Origin: Pseudothauera lacus
Lineage (GTDB): Bacteria > Pseudomonadota > Gammaproteobacteria > Burkholderiales > Rhodocyclaceae
DNA: 64,000 nt
Direction: 5' to 3'
Assembly (NCBI RefSeq): GCF_003034845.1
Contig: NZ_PZKC01000001.1
Coordinates: 331,473-395,472 of the forward strand
Shown here: piece after piece, positions 53,624-63,795 of the stretch
How the letters are laid out: every line of letters starts with the position of its first letter
Position numbering within the stretch: position 1 is the first letter of the stretch
Position numbers and translations under genes: made by a program
The notes under the pieces: generated by a model
What the model saw: only the letters and a program-made list of their open reading frames with translations
What the model was told of the DNA's origin: nothing
Databases searched by the model: none

Positions 53624-54052
53624 TCAAAACTTGGGAACAAGGCGTGCTTTCTCGATCTCGTCGAAGGCCAGGGCCGTTTCGCCCTTTTCGGTCTGCAGGA
53701 TCACTGCACCGTCCTTAACGCCGGCCAGCACGCCAATGAAATTACGTTGATTGCCGATGGGCATCTGCAGCCTGACCTGGGCCTCCTGCCCGGCAAAGCG
53801 CTCGAAATCGGCGAGCTTCTTGAGCGGACGATCGAGACCCGGCGACGACACCTCGAGGCGGTCGTAATCGACATTCTCGACCTCGAACACCCGGGTCAGC
53901 TGGTTGCTGACGGTAGCGCAGTCGTCCACCGTGACACCACGCTCGATGTCGATGAACACGCGCAGCAGACGTCCCTTGGGAGACATCTCCAGATCAACGA
54001 GTTCGAAACCCAGGCCGCTGACGACCTGCTCGACCAGCCCTTCAAGATTCAT
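53624..54052 (-). CDS. rimP: Ribosome maturation factor RimP
   Basis: 142 residues from the ATG at 54052: MNLEGLVEQVVSGLGFELVDLEMSPKGRLLRVFIDIERGVTVDDCATVSNQL and VSSPGLDRPLKKLADFERFAG, the RimP core. It helps 30S assembly. The upstream in-frame extension to 54130 runs through a terminator hairpin and is not RimP-like. It leads the rimP-nusA-infB-rbfA-truB-rpsO-pnp operon. Confidence 0.96.
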   Translation of the reverse strand: MNLEGLVEQVVSGLGFELVDLEMSPKGRLLRVFIDIERGVTVDDCATVSNQLTRVFEVENVDYDRLEVSSPGLDRPLKKLADFERFAGQEAQVRLQMPIGNQRNFIGVLAGVKDGAVILQTEKGETALAFDEIEKARLVPKF

Positions 54053-54065
54053 CTGCACGCCCACA

Positions 54066-54090
54066 AATAAAAAATGGGCGAAACGCCCAT
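54066..54090 (-). terminator. Intrinsic terminator upstream of rimP
   Basis: On the minus strand ATGGGCG-TTT-CGCCCAT is followed by TTTTTATT. It lies between the isochorismatase-like gene and rimP, so it ends the acetoacetate-CoA ligase transcript and insulates the rimP operon. The rimP promoter must then be very close or rely on readthrough. Confidence 0.85.
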
Positions 54091-54220
54091 CCCTGTTGAA
54101 CTCAACCGGAAACAGCCAGAACCGCCTCAAGGGACGGTTCAGTCAAAGCCTTCGAATTATAGCCGTTTGCACACCTGCAGGCAATGCAGAGCGCGTCAGC
54201 GCGTCAATCCGGCACCAAGC

Positions 54221-54763
54221 TCAGCGGATGAACTCGCGATTGACCGCCGAAAACAGCGCTGTGCCGCCGCGGCGCAGCCACTCGAAGGCGACCATCTCGC
54301 GCGCGACGATCTCGATGCCGTGCTGGCGCATGCGCTCGAAAGCGAGGTCGCGATTGAGCGGATCGCGCGAGCCGGACGCATCGGCGACCACGAAGACCTC
54401 CTTGCCGGCCCAGCGCAGGTCGAGCGCGGTCTGCTGCACGCAAACGTGCGCCTCGGTGCCGCAGACGATCACCTGACGGCGGCGCTCGACCTCGGTGCCC
54501 GCCAGACAGCCTTCGGCCTGGGCGGAAAAGTGCTGCTTGGCGACATAGTGCGCCGCACCGGTGACGGCCTTGAGCGCCGCCACCGTCGTGCCGATCTTGT
54601 CCGGGCAATGCTCGGTGACCACCACCGGCACGTCCATGCGCGCAGCCACCTGCGCCAGCCAGATGCAGTTGTCCACGATGCGCTGACTGTCGTGGATGGC
54701 CGGCGCCAGCCGGCTCTGGATATCGACGATCAGCAGCGTCGCGTGTTGCGCACTCATCAGCAT
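54221..54763 (-). CDS. Isochorismatase-family cysteine hydrolase
   Basis: 180 residues with the nicotinamidase/isochorismatase fold: catalytic Asp in TLLIVDIQSRLAP, a Lys in KQHFSAQ and the nucleophile Cys in VIVCGTEAHVCVQQTALDLRWAGKEVFVVADASGSRDP. It resembles the YcaC-like group of unknown substrate. It starts 12 bases after the acetoacetyl-CoA ligase stop and is likely co-transcribed with it. Confidence 0.88.
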   Translation of the reverse strand: MLMSAQHATLLIVDIQSRLAPAIHDSQRIVDNCIWLAQVAARMDVPVVVTEHCPDKIGTTVAALKAVTGAAHYVAKQHFSAQAEGCLAGTEVERRRQVIVCGTEAHVCVQQTALDLRWAGKEVFVVADASGSRDPLNRDLAFERMRQHGIEIVAREMVAFEWLRRGGTALFSAVNREFIR

Positions 54764-54775
54764 GCCCTGCCCTCC

Positions 54776-56737
<1,962 letters not shown>

Positions 56738-56779
56738 TGCTTGTCTCCTGATATTTTTGTCTTCGCCCGGCGCCGAACC

Positions 56780-57190
56780 TCAGGCCGCCAGTGTGCTGCG
56801 CAGTGTATCCGGCAAGGGGACCGACTTGCCAGTGCGTGGGTCCATCCACACCACCTTCGCCGCGCCCTCGGCATAGAGGCGCTCATCGCCCTCGACCCGC
56901 AGTTCGTACCAGGTGTCGACACTGCTGCGCCCGGGGTTGCCGGCGAAGAGGCGGATCTCCACGGTGGCCGGGTAATTGACCGGAATCAGGAAGGTGCAGC
57001 TGGCATTGATGATCACCGGCGCCTGCGGTTCTGCCGGACTGACCGCAAAGTCCATCGCCTCCAGCCACTCTACCCGCGCCTGCTCGAAGTAGCGGAAATA
57101 CACCGTGTTGTTGACGTGACCGTAGGCGTCCATGTCGCCCCAGCGCACCGCCATGCGGGTGGTGAGCAGCAGTTTGCGGTCGGTGTGCAT
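56780..57190 (-). CDS. Acyl-CoA thioesterase, 4HBT (YbgC/FcbC-like)
   Basis: 136 residues of the hotdog fold with the family motif VRWGDMDAYGHVNNTVYFRYFEQARVEW, where Asp after the Gly/Asp/Met stretch is catalytic. It hydrolyses an acyl-CoA thioester; chain length is unknown. It sits upstream of acetoacetate-CoA ligase on the same strand and is the gene nearest to the palindrome at 57229. Confidence 0.9.
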   Translation of the reverse strand: MHTDRKLLLTTRMAVRWGDMDAYGHVNNTVYFRYFEQARVEWLEAMDFAVSPAEPQAPVIINASCTFLIPVNYPATVEIRLFAGNPGRSSVDTWYELRVEGDERLYAEGAAKVVWMDPRTGKSVPLPDTLRSTLAA

Positions 57191-57228
57191 GCGGGTCTCC
57201 TCTATTGGTGTTGTCGTGCGGGTAATGT

Positions 57229-57248
57229 AACATACGCCACCGTATGTT
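57229..57248. promoter_or_regulatory. Perfect 8-4-8 palindrome, candidate repressor operator
   Basis: AACATACG-CCAC-CGTATGTT lies between the divergent thioesterase (start 57190) and ETF-ubiquinone oxidoreductase (start 57348) genes. Both arms match fully. Size and symmetry suit a TetR-family homodimer such as those controlling fatty or aromatic acid catabolism in betaproteobacteria. The regulator is not in the window. Confidence 0.6.
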
Positions 57249-57347
57249 CAAGCAGCCCGGCCAGCCGGCACGGAAATACTAAACTGAGACATTCGGGGCC
57301 CGCCACGAGCGTGACGCGAGACGGGCCCGGAGACCGAGGAGAACAGG

Positions 57348-58991
57348 ATGGAACGCGAGTCGATGGAGTTCGATGTCCTCATCGTGGGTGGCGGTCCGGC
57401 CGGCCTGGCCGCCGCGCTCAGGCTCAAGCAGCTCGCCGACGCGAAAGGCCGCGAACTGTCGATCTGCCTGATCGAGAAAGGTGCCGAGATCGGCGCCCAC
57501 TCGCTGTCGGGCGCAGTGCTCGACCCGCGCTCGCTGAACGAACTGATCCCCGACTGGAAGGAAAAGGGCGCGCCGCTGTCCACCCAGGTCAGCGAAGACC
57601 GCTTCCTCTTCCTCACCGCCGACGGCGCCCACCGCACGCCCAACTTCCTCCTTCCCGAGTGCTTCACCAACCACGGCAACTACATCATCCGCCTCGGCCA
57701 TCTGACCAAGTGGCTGGGCGAGCAGTGCGAAGCGGCCGGCATCGAGGTCTACCCCGGTTTCGCCGCCGCGGAGATCCTCTACGACGACAACGGTGCGGTG
57801 AAGGGGGTCGCCACCGGCGACATGGGCCTCAACCGTGACGGCACCCCCGGCCCCCAGCACCAGCCGGGCATGGAGCTGCATGCGCGTTACACCCTGTTTG
57901 CCGAAGGCTGTCGCGGCCATCTCGGCAAGATCCTCGAAGCACGCTTCAATCTGCGCGAAGGCGCCGATCCGCAGACCTACGGCATCGGCATCAAGGAGTT
58001 GTGGGAGATCAAGCCCGAACAGCACGTCCCCGGCCTGGTCATGCACACCGCGGGCTGGCCGCTGGATGCGGCCACCTATGGCGGCTCCTTCATGTACCAC
58101 CTCGAAGACAATCTGGTGGCGATCGGTTTCGTGGTCGGCCTCAACTACAGCAACCCCTACCTCTCGCCCTACGAAGAGTTCCAGCGCTACAAGACCCACC
58201 CGGAGATCCGCCGCTTCCTCGACGGCGGCAAGCGCCTCTCCTACGGCGCCCGCGCACTCACCGCCGGCGGCCTGCAGTCGCTGCCGAAGACCACCTTCCC
58301 CGGCGGCGCGCTGATCGGCGACGACGCCGGCTATCTCAACGCCTCGCGCATCAAGGGCATCCACGCGGCGATCAAGTCCGGCATGCTGGCCGCAGAAGCC
58401 GCCTTCGAGGCCGTCGCCGCAGAGCGCCAGCGCGACGAACTGAGCGCCTACCCGGAGGCCTTCCGCAGCAGCTGGCTGCACGAAGAGCTCCACCGCGCGC
58501 GCAATTTCAAGCCGCTGATGAAGAAGGGTCTGTACATGGGCTCGCTGCTCTTCGGCATCGACCAGATCGTCTTCCGCGGCAAGGCGCCGTGGACCCTGCA
58601 CAACACCGCCGACCATCAGTACCTGAAGAAGGCTGCGGAGTGCACGCCCATCGACTACCCCAAGCCGGACGGCGTGCTGACCTTCGACCGCCTGTCCTCG
58701 GTCTTCCTCTCCAACACCAACCACGAGGAAGAACAGCCCTGCCATCTGCAGCTCAGGGATCCCGCTGCGGCCATCCGCATCAATCTCGAACAGTACGACA
58801 GCCCCGAGCAACGCTACTGTCCGGCCGGCGTGTACGAGATCGTCCGTGACGGCGAGGGTGGCGCCGCGCGCCTGCAGATCAACGCGCAGAACTGCGTGCA
58901 CTGCAAGACCTGTGACATCAAGGACCCCACCCAGAACATCAACTGGGTAGTCCCGCAAGGCGGCGAAGGGCCGATCTACCAGGGCATGTAA
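57348..58991 (+). CDS. Electron transfer flavoprotein-ubiquinone oxidoreductase
   Basis: 547 residues with GAGGAG before the ATG. FAD-binding FDVLIVGGGPAGLAAALRLKQLA at the N-terminus, a ubiquinone-binding membrane-surface region (GLQSLPKTTFPGGALIGDDAGYLNASRIKGIHAAIKSG), and the C-terminal 4Fe-4S site (NCVHCKTCDIKDPTQNINWVVPQGGEGP). It carries electrons from acyl-CoA dehydrogenases via ETF into the quinone pool, linking beta-oxidation to respiration, including denitrification. Confidence 0.97.
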   Translation: MERESMEFDVLIVGGGPAGLAAALRLKQLADAKGRELSICLIEKGAEIGAHSLSGAVLDPRSLNELIPDWKEKGAPLSTQVSEDRFLFLTADGAHRTPNFLLPECFTNHGNYIIRLGHLTKWLGEQCEAAGIEVYPGFAAAEILYDDNGAVKGVATGDMGLNRDGTPGPQHQPGMELHARYTLFAEGCRGHLGKILEARFNLREGADPQTYGIGIKELWEIKPEQHVPGLVMHTAGWPLDAATYGGSFMYHLEDNLVAIGFVVGLNYSNPYLSPYEEFQRYKTHPEIRRFLDGGKRLSYGARALTAGGLQSLPKTTFPGGALIGDDAGYLNASRIKGIHAAIKSGMLAAEAAFEAVAAERQRDELSAYPEAFRSSWLHEELHRARNFKPLMKKGLYMGSLLFGIDQIVFRGKAPWTLHNTADHQYLKKAAECTPIDYPKPDGVLTFDRLSSVFLSNTNHEEEQPCHLQLRDPAAAIRINLEQYDSPEQRYCPAGVYEIVRDGEGGAARLQINAQNCVHCKTCDIKDPTQNINWVVPQGGEGPIYQGM

Positions 58992-58998
58992 GGACTGC

Positions 58999-59032
58999 CC
59001 GCGGCCGCCACGCCTCAGCGCAGCGGCCGCGG
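58999..59032. terminator. GC-rich hairpin at the ETF-QO / exbD convergence
   Basis: CCGCGGCCGC (58999-59008) and GCGGCCGCGG (59023-59032) form a perfect 10-bp stem with a 14-base loop that overlaps the last codons of exbD. No T-run follows in either direction, so termination is only suggested. Confidence 0.4.
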
Positions 59033-59437
59033 ATCCATGACGAAGGCGACCTGCCGGAGACCGGCGCTGCGGGCCGCGGCGATCAACCTGGCAATGCTCT
59101 CGTAGGGCGTCAGGCGGTCGGCCTGCAGCTGCAGCTCCGGGCTCGCCTGGGCCCCTGCCGCCAGGCGCAGCGCATCCTCCAGCTCTTCCCAGGCAAGGTC
59201 GCGGCCATTCAGCCGCAGCCGCTGCTGCGCGTCGATCACCACATGCACGGCATCGGCCTCAAGTTCGCTGCCGGCGTGCTCCCTCGGCAGGTCGATGTCC
59301 TCCGCACGATTCAGCAGCGGTGCGGTGACCAGGAAGATCACCACCAGCACCAGCATCACGTCGATCAGCGGAATCATGTTGATTTCGGCCATCGGCTGCG
59401 CATGACCGATACGCTGCGCGGAAACGTTGAATCCCAT
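59015..59437 (-). CDS. exbD: Biopolymer transport protein ExbD/TolR family
   Basis: 140 residues: short cytoplasmic start, one membrane helix with the proton-path Asp (MAEINMIPLIDVMLVLVVIFLVTAPLL) and a periplasmic domain ending RQVAFVMDPRPLR. With ExbB it powers TonB. Last gene of the TonB operon. Confidence 0.94.
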   Translation of the reverse strand: MGFNVSAQRIGHAQPMAEINMIPLIDVMLVLVVIFLVTAPLLNRAEDIDLPREHAGSELEADAVHVVIDAQQRLRLNGRDLAWEELEDALRLAAGAQASPELQLQADRLTPYESIARLIAAARSAGLRQVAFVMDPRPLR

Positions 59438-59461
59438 CGCTTGTCCTCCTCCTGCTGGCGG

Positions 59462-60226
59462 CTATGCGCCTGGTGCGCCATCCCGGACGAGGCCGGGCAG
59501 CCCCGCCCGCTGGCCACCTGCCTCTGCGGCGTGCCAGCCCTGGCCCTGACCGCCGCCATGCCAGGCGGGCACTCTCACGCCGCCGACCAGATAGGCGTGC
59601 AGCGCATGCGCAAAACCATCGAGCTGGGCGAGGACCAGGCGGTTGGCGCGCGCGCAGGCGTTGTAGGCCAGCACCGCGGGGATGGCCACGAACAATCCGG
59701 CGGCAGTCATGATGAGCGCCTCGCCGACCGGACCGGCAACCTTGTCGATGCTCGCATGGGCGACTCCGGAGAGCGCGATGAGCGCATTGAAGATGCCCCA
59801 GACCGTTCCGAAGAGGCCGACAAAGGGCGCCGTGGCGGCCACCGAGGCAAGCACGGCGAGGCCCTGTTCGACCTTCGCCTGCGCTTCGACAACGGCTTGC
59901 TGGAGACTGCGGGCGACGAACTCGCCAAGATCGACCCCGGCACCGATGCCCCCGGCACGATGATCCTCAAAGGCCTTCGCGGCCTCCATCGCCTGCCGGG
60001 CAAGAGCCGCGAACACCGCGCTGCGGTCGGCAGCGTCGATGATGCCGAGAGCGGCCCGACGATCCGGCGCAGCCCAGAATGCGCGCACCGCCACCGGCGC
60101 CTGACGGCGCAGGCGGTAGAGCGTGAAGAACTTGCCGATGATGATCGCCCAGCTCATCACCGACATGCACAGCAGCACCCAGGCGGTTCCATGGGTCACG
60201 GCATCGCCATGCGCCCAGAAATGCAT
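59462..60226 (-). CDS. exbB: MotA/TolQ/ExbB proton channel family protein
   Basis: The ATG at 60226 follows GAAGGAAGGGG and is preferred over that at 60247; 254 residues. Three helices: HGTAWVLLCMSVMSWAIIIGKFFTLYRL, then VLASVAATAPFVGLFGTVWGIFNALIAL and AGPVGEALIMTAAGLFVAIPAVLAYNA, the conserved ExbB channel segments. The C-terminal 40 residues are Gly/Ala-rich and unusual. Confidence 0.94.
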   Translation of the reverse strand: MHFWAHGDAVTHGTAWVLLCMSVMSWAIIIGKFFTLYRLRRQAPVAVRAFWAAPDRRAALGIIDAADRSAVFAALARQAMEAAKAFEDHRAGGIGAGVDLGEFVARSLQQAVVEAQAKVEQGLAVLASVAATAPFVGLFGTVWGIFNALIALSGVAHASIDKVAGPVGEALIMTAAGLFVAIPAVLAYNACARANRLVLAQLDGFAHALHAYLVGGVRVPAWHGGGQGQGWHAAEAGGQRAGLPGLVRDGAPGA

Positions 60227-60250
60227 CAAGCCCCTTCCTTCGTCCATCCC

Positions 60251-60991
60251 TCACTCCTGTTCGAGTCGAAAATCGACCGGCACCAGCACACTGGCGGCGA
60301 CGGCCCTGCCCCCGCTGCGCGCGGGCTCGAAGCGCCACGCCCGCACTGCATCGACGGCAGCGCGGTCGAGCCGGCGATGGCCGCTGGAACGCTCCAGGCC
60401 GATCTCCACCACCTTGCCGAGGGCGTCGAGCGCGACCCGTACGATCACCCTGCCCTCCTCCCCCAGGCGACGCGACATGGGCGGATACGGCGGCGGCGGA
60501 TTGTTCAGGTAAGCCGCCGTGAAACTGGCCGGCTGATCGACAGCCCCGCCAGCGTCGGCGTCCGCGCTGCCGCCCGCCATGGTGGCGGCAGCGGAGGACG
60601 GCGTGCCTTCGCCAACGGCGGAGTCGACCGTCGGCGGCGTATCCACGGCCTGCGCGAGCTCAGCCGGCGCTGCAGGCACCACGCTTGCAGGCGGCGAGTC
60701 CCTGGCGGGCGATGGCGCCGGCGTCGGCCGGTGTGCACGAGGCACAGGCCGGTGTGGGCGAGGCGCGGGCCCCCGCGCCAGCGCTGGCGCGGCGCTTGGT
60801 GCGGCCGCCGGCACAGGCGCTGCGGCCGTGCGCTCAAGGTAGCGCACACTGACGGGGAGACTCGGTTCAGTCTCCCGCGCCCTGTCGGCCGCCGGCATTC
60901 CCCATAGAAGAGCACCGAGCAGCGCAAGATGGATGAGCGCGGCGAGCCCAAGCTCAGGCACAGGCGAAGACAGGGGCGGCACCACCGTCAC
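60251..60991 (-). CDS. tonB: Energy transducer TonB
   Basis: 246 residues: N-terminal anchor helix (LGLAALIHLALLGALLWGM), a long Pro/Ala-rich spacer across the periplasm (about residues 55-150), and a TonB C-terminal domain (NPPPPYPPMSRRLGEEGRVIVRVALDALGKVVEIGLERSSGHRRLDRAAVDAVRAWRFEPA). It starts seven bases after the receptor stop, so it is probably dedicated to this receptor. Confidence 0.94.
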   Translation of the reverse strand: MTVVPPLSSPVPELGLAALIHLALLGALLWGMPAADRARETEPSLPVSVRYLERTAAAPVPAAAPSAAPALARGPAPRPHRPVPRAHRPTPAPSPARDSPPASVVPAAPAELAQAVDTPPTVDSAVGEGTPSSAAATMAGGSADADAGGAVDQPASFTAAYLNNPPPPYPPMSRRLGEEGRVIVRVALDALGKVVEIGLERSSGHRRLDRAAVDAVRAWRFEPARSGGRAVAASVLVPVDFRLEQE

Positions 60992-60997
60992 CGCGGA

Positions 60998-63025
60998 TCA
61001 GAAGCGCGCATCGAGGGCCAGCGTCACCTGCCTGCCCGGCGCCATGTAGCCGATCCCCTCATAACGGTGGTCCGCGACGTTCTCGACCCCCAGGCGCACG
61101 CTCGCAGCCGGCGTGAGCTGGTGGGCCAGCTGCACGTCGAAGGTGGTGTAGGCCTTGCGGTAGGTCAGGTTGCGGTCGTCGGCATAGCGCCTGCCCACCC
61201 TCTGCGCAACAAGGGTCAACGTACTCTGCCGCGGCAGGGTGAGCTCCGCCTGCAGCCAGCTGCGTACATTGGGCACATTGACCAGCGTGTTGCCTTCGAG
61301 CGCCGGGTCAGGGTCAAAACGGGTGATGGTCGAGCGGTTCCAGGTCTGCGAGAACATCAGCTCGATCCACGCGGCCGGCCTGTAGCGCGCTTCGATCTCC
61401 ACCCCGCGGGTACGCACGCCTCCGACGTTGACCTTGTCGAAGTTGCTGGCGTCACGGCGCACGTTGTAGATGAAGTCGCGCGCGTCGTTGCGGTAGGCCG
61501 TCACCTTGACGAACCCAGTACGCCCGAAATAGCGGTCAACGCCAATATCGTAGGAGGTCAGGCGCTCGGGATCGAGCGCCGCATTACCCCAGTAGGTGGC
61601 CGCGCCGCGACGGGCCGAGCTGTAGAGCTCCCACAGTTCGGGAAGCTTGAAGGCGCGCCCGGCATTGGCGCGCAGCACCACCTCCGGAGAGACGCGATAG
61701 AGCACCCCGAGGCGGGGTGAGAACTCACTGCCGCTGCGGGTCGGATAGTTGCCCGCAGGCTGCGCAGGCAGGGTGTCGGTCTGCCAACCCCGATGCGCCC
61801 AGCGATCGACACGGCCACTGAGATTCACCACCCAGCGCTCGCCCAGATGCATCTCGTCCTGCACGAACAGGGCGCTGCGCCTCACCTCACCGTAGCGCCG
61901 CATGACCCGCGTCGGCGTGGCAACGTAGCGATCGGTGACCACACCCATGTAACCGTCGCTGAACTCGACCCCGGCGCTGAGGCAGTGGTGATCACCGAGC
62001 GCGATGCCGAACTGCGCGTTCACCCCGCGCGAGACGTCATCGTAGTCCGCCTTGGAGGCGATGCTCCGGTACAGCGGTGCGGCCGCGTTGTCGGCAAACT
62101 GCCGCCCCTTGCGGTGGTAGGCAAGCACCGAGTAATCGGCGGTTTCGCCGAGGTGCTGATAACGCAGGGAGGTCAGCAGTTGCTTGCGATGGTTGGGCAC
62201 GTAGCCCGGGATGTCGTAGAAGTCGGTCGACTTGTCGTCGAGCGACGACAGACGGAACTCCAGCAGGCCCTGCTCGCCGATCTCCTGCACCAGCTTGGCC
62301 ACGGCATTGCGTTTGCGCGTTCCCATCGCCGTCATCTGCGTGGCCGCGGCGCCATGCTGGGCGCGCTGGGCGTCGGTCCACATGTCGTAGCCGTCGCTGC
62401 TGAGCTGGCTGAAGGAGAGGAAGTAGCCGGTCGTCCCCGCCTTGCCGCTGACGCTTGCGGCACCGCGGCGGGTGTTGTTGCTGCCTGCCTCGACGCTCAG
62501 ACGCGGACTGAAGCCGGACTCGGGCAGGCGCGAGGAGATGCTCACCACCCCGCCCATGGCGTTTGAACCATACAGTCCGGACGCCGCACCGCGCACGACC
62601 TCGATGCGCTCAATGTCCTGAGTGCTGAGCTGCGACCAGTCCACCTGGCCGTCGAAGAGCACGTTCATCGGCACACCATCGACCAGCACGAGGGTGCGCC
62701 CATTGCCGGGCAGACCGCGGGTATACACCTGGGCAATACGGTTGGGCGAGGCCGCACTCATGCGCGCGGCGTACAGACCGGGCACGCGCTGCAGCAACTG
62801 GTCGGCGGTGCTGGCGGAAGACTTCTCTATCGCCTCGCGCTCGACCACCGTCGTCGACGCCGGCACGTCCTGCAGGCGCTGCGCGGTGCGTGTAGCCGAC
62901 ACCACCACTTCGTCGAGATAGGACAACCCGCCCGCATCGCCTTGCTGCGCGGATGCCGCAGCAGCATTCAGTCCCCCCAGGAGCAACAGCCATACCTTCT
63001 TCGTTTTGCGGTTTTTCATCGACAT
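60998..63025 (-). CDS. TonB-dependent outer-membrane receptor
   Basis: I take the ATG at 63025 with GGTGGAG upstream (675 aa); the open frame extends further upstream but that part reads antisense-like through the next gene. Signal peptide KVWLLLLGGLNAAAASA, TonB box-like LDEVVVSATRT, plug domain (VPASTTVVEREAIEKSSASTADQLLQRVPGLYAARM; TLVLVDGVPMNVLFDGQVDWSQL; VVRGAASGLYGSNAMGGVVSISS) and a 22-strand barrel ending VTLALDARF. The ligand is unknown; neighbours hint at a metal or metal complex. Confidence 0.93.
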   Translation of the reverse strand: MSMKNRKTKKVWLLLLGGLNAAAASAQQGDAGGLSYLDEVVVSATRTAQRLQDVPASTTVVEREAIEKSSASTADQLLQRVPGLYAARMSAASPNRIAQVYTRGLPGNGRTLVLVDGVPMNVLFDGQVDWSQLSTQDIERIEVVRGAASGLYGSNAMGGVVSISSRLPESGFSPRLSVEAGSNNTRRGAASVSGKAGTTGYFLSFSQLSSDGYDMWTDAQRAQHGAAATQMTAMGTRKRNAVAKLVQEIGEQGLLEFRLSSLDDKSTDFYDIPGYVPNHRKQLLTSLRYQHLGETADYSVLAYHRKGRQFADNAAAPLYRSIASKADYDDVSRGVNAQFGIALGDHHCLSAGVEFSDGYMGVVTDRYVATPTRVMRRYGEVRRSALFVQDEMHLGERWVVNLSGRVDRWAHRGWQTDTLPAQPAGNYPTRSGSEFSPRLGVLYRVSPEVVLRANAGRAFKLPELWELYSSARRGAATYWGNAALDPERLTSYDIGVDRYFGRTGFVKVTAYRNDARDFIYNVRRDASNFDKVNVGGVRTRGVEIEARYRPAAWIELMFSQTWNRSTITRFDPDPALEGNTLVNVPNVRSWLQAELTLPRQSTLTLVAQRVGRRYADDRNLTYRKAYTTFDVQLAHQLTPAASVRLGVENVADHRYEGIGYMAPGRQVTLALDARF

Positions 63026-63048
63026 CCCGACTCCACCTTGAATGATCT

Positions 63049-63795
63049 TCAGATCAGAAGCAGACGACGCACCCCCAGGCCCAGCAGCACCAGGGCAGCG
63101 CCAGCACTCAGGAACCCGGCGAGCCAGCGGCGCTCTTCGACCAGGGTCCTGCCAAAACTGCCGAACAAAGGCAGCAGCACCAGCAGCGGAGAGAGCGCTG
63201 CACCGGTGCCGAACAACAATCCACTGCCCAGACCGCTCAGGGCGCTGCCGGACAGCGCACACACGGTGAGCAGCCAGCCCAGCGGCGCACACGGCGTCAG
63301 GCTCAGCGCAGCGCCGAGGAAAAAGGGTGGCAAGGCGTCGGCGCGGCGCGCCGGCGCGCACCCTGCCCCCGCGACTGCAGCGCGGGCCGCCGGGCGACGC
63401 GGATGAAAGTTGAGCGCAACGCCCTGCGGCGCCAGCAGCGGGCGCAGGCGCGGCAGCGCACCATGCAGCAACCAGACAGCGGCCATACAGCTCGCCAGGC
63501 CGATGGCAAGGTTGCCGGCGGGCCCGGTCAGCCAGCCGGCGAGCCGTTCTCCCGAGAGGCCGGCGAGCAGCCCGAGCAGGCCGTAGGCCAGCACCCGCCC
63601 GGCCAGGAAGGCCGTGGCATCACCCGCCGCGGCCTTGCCGCCGCGCCCCCGTCCCATCACCCAGGTACCGATGAAGGGCAGACAGGTCACCGTGCACGCG
63701 GTCAGCCCCATCGACATGCCGAGCAGAAAAGCCCCCAGAGCGCCGAGCGACTCACCCTCGGTGCCGACCAGCGGCATCAGCGCTTCGAAACTCAC
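63049..63795 (-). CDS. DsbD_2/TauE-SafE-like membrane protein
   Basis: The start is a GTG at 63795 within a GTGA overlap with the upstream ferredoxin-like gene; 248 residues and about six helices. Two Cys in the first helix (GLTACTVTCLPFIGTWVMG, Cys34 and Cys38) and one in the fourth (SLTPCAPLGWLLT) mirror CcdA/DsbD thiol carriers. Automated annotation often calls these sulfite exporters. Members are often found near copper-oxidase or metal-uptake genes; thiol/redox or copper handling is inferred, not shown. Confidence 0.8.
   Translation of the reverse strand: MSFEALMPLVGTEGESLGALGAFLLGMSMGLTACTVTCLPFIGTWVMGRGRGGKAAAGDATAFLAGRVLAYGLLGLLAGLSGERLAGWLTGPAGNLAIGLASCMAAVWLLHGALPRLRPLLAPQGVALNFHPRRPAARAAVAGAGCAPARRADALPPFFLGAALSLTPCAPLGWLLTVCALSGSALSGLGSGLLFGTGAALSPLLVLLPLFGSFGRTLVEERRWLAGFLSAGAALVLLGLGVRRLLLI

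Noticed and set aside
63025-63361. N-terminal extension of the TonB-dependent receptor frame by 112 residues
   Set aside because: The extension overlaps the DsbD_2-like gene, reads as an Arg/Ala-rich shadow, and the signal peptide with its ribosome binding site begins at 63025.
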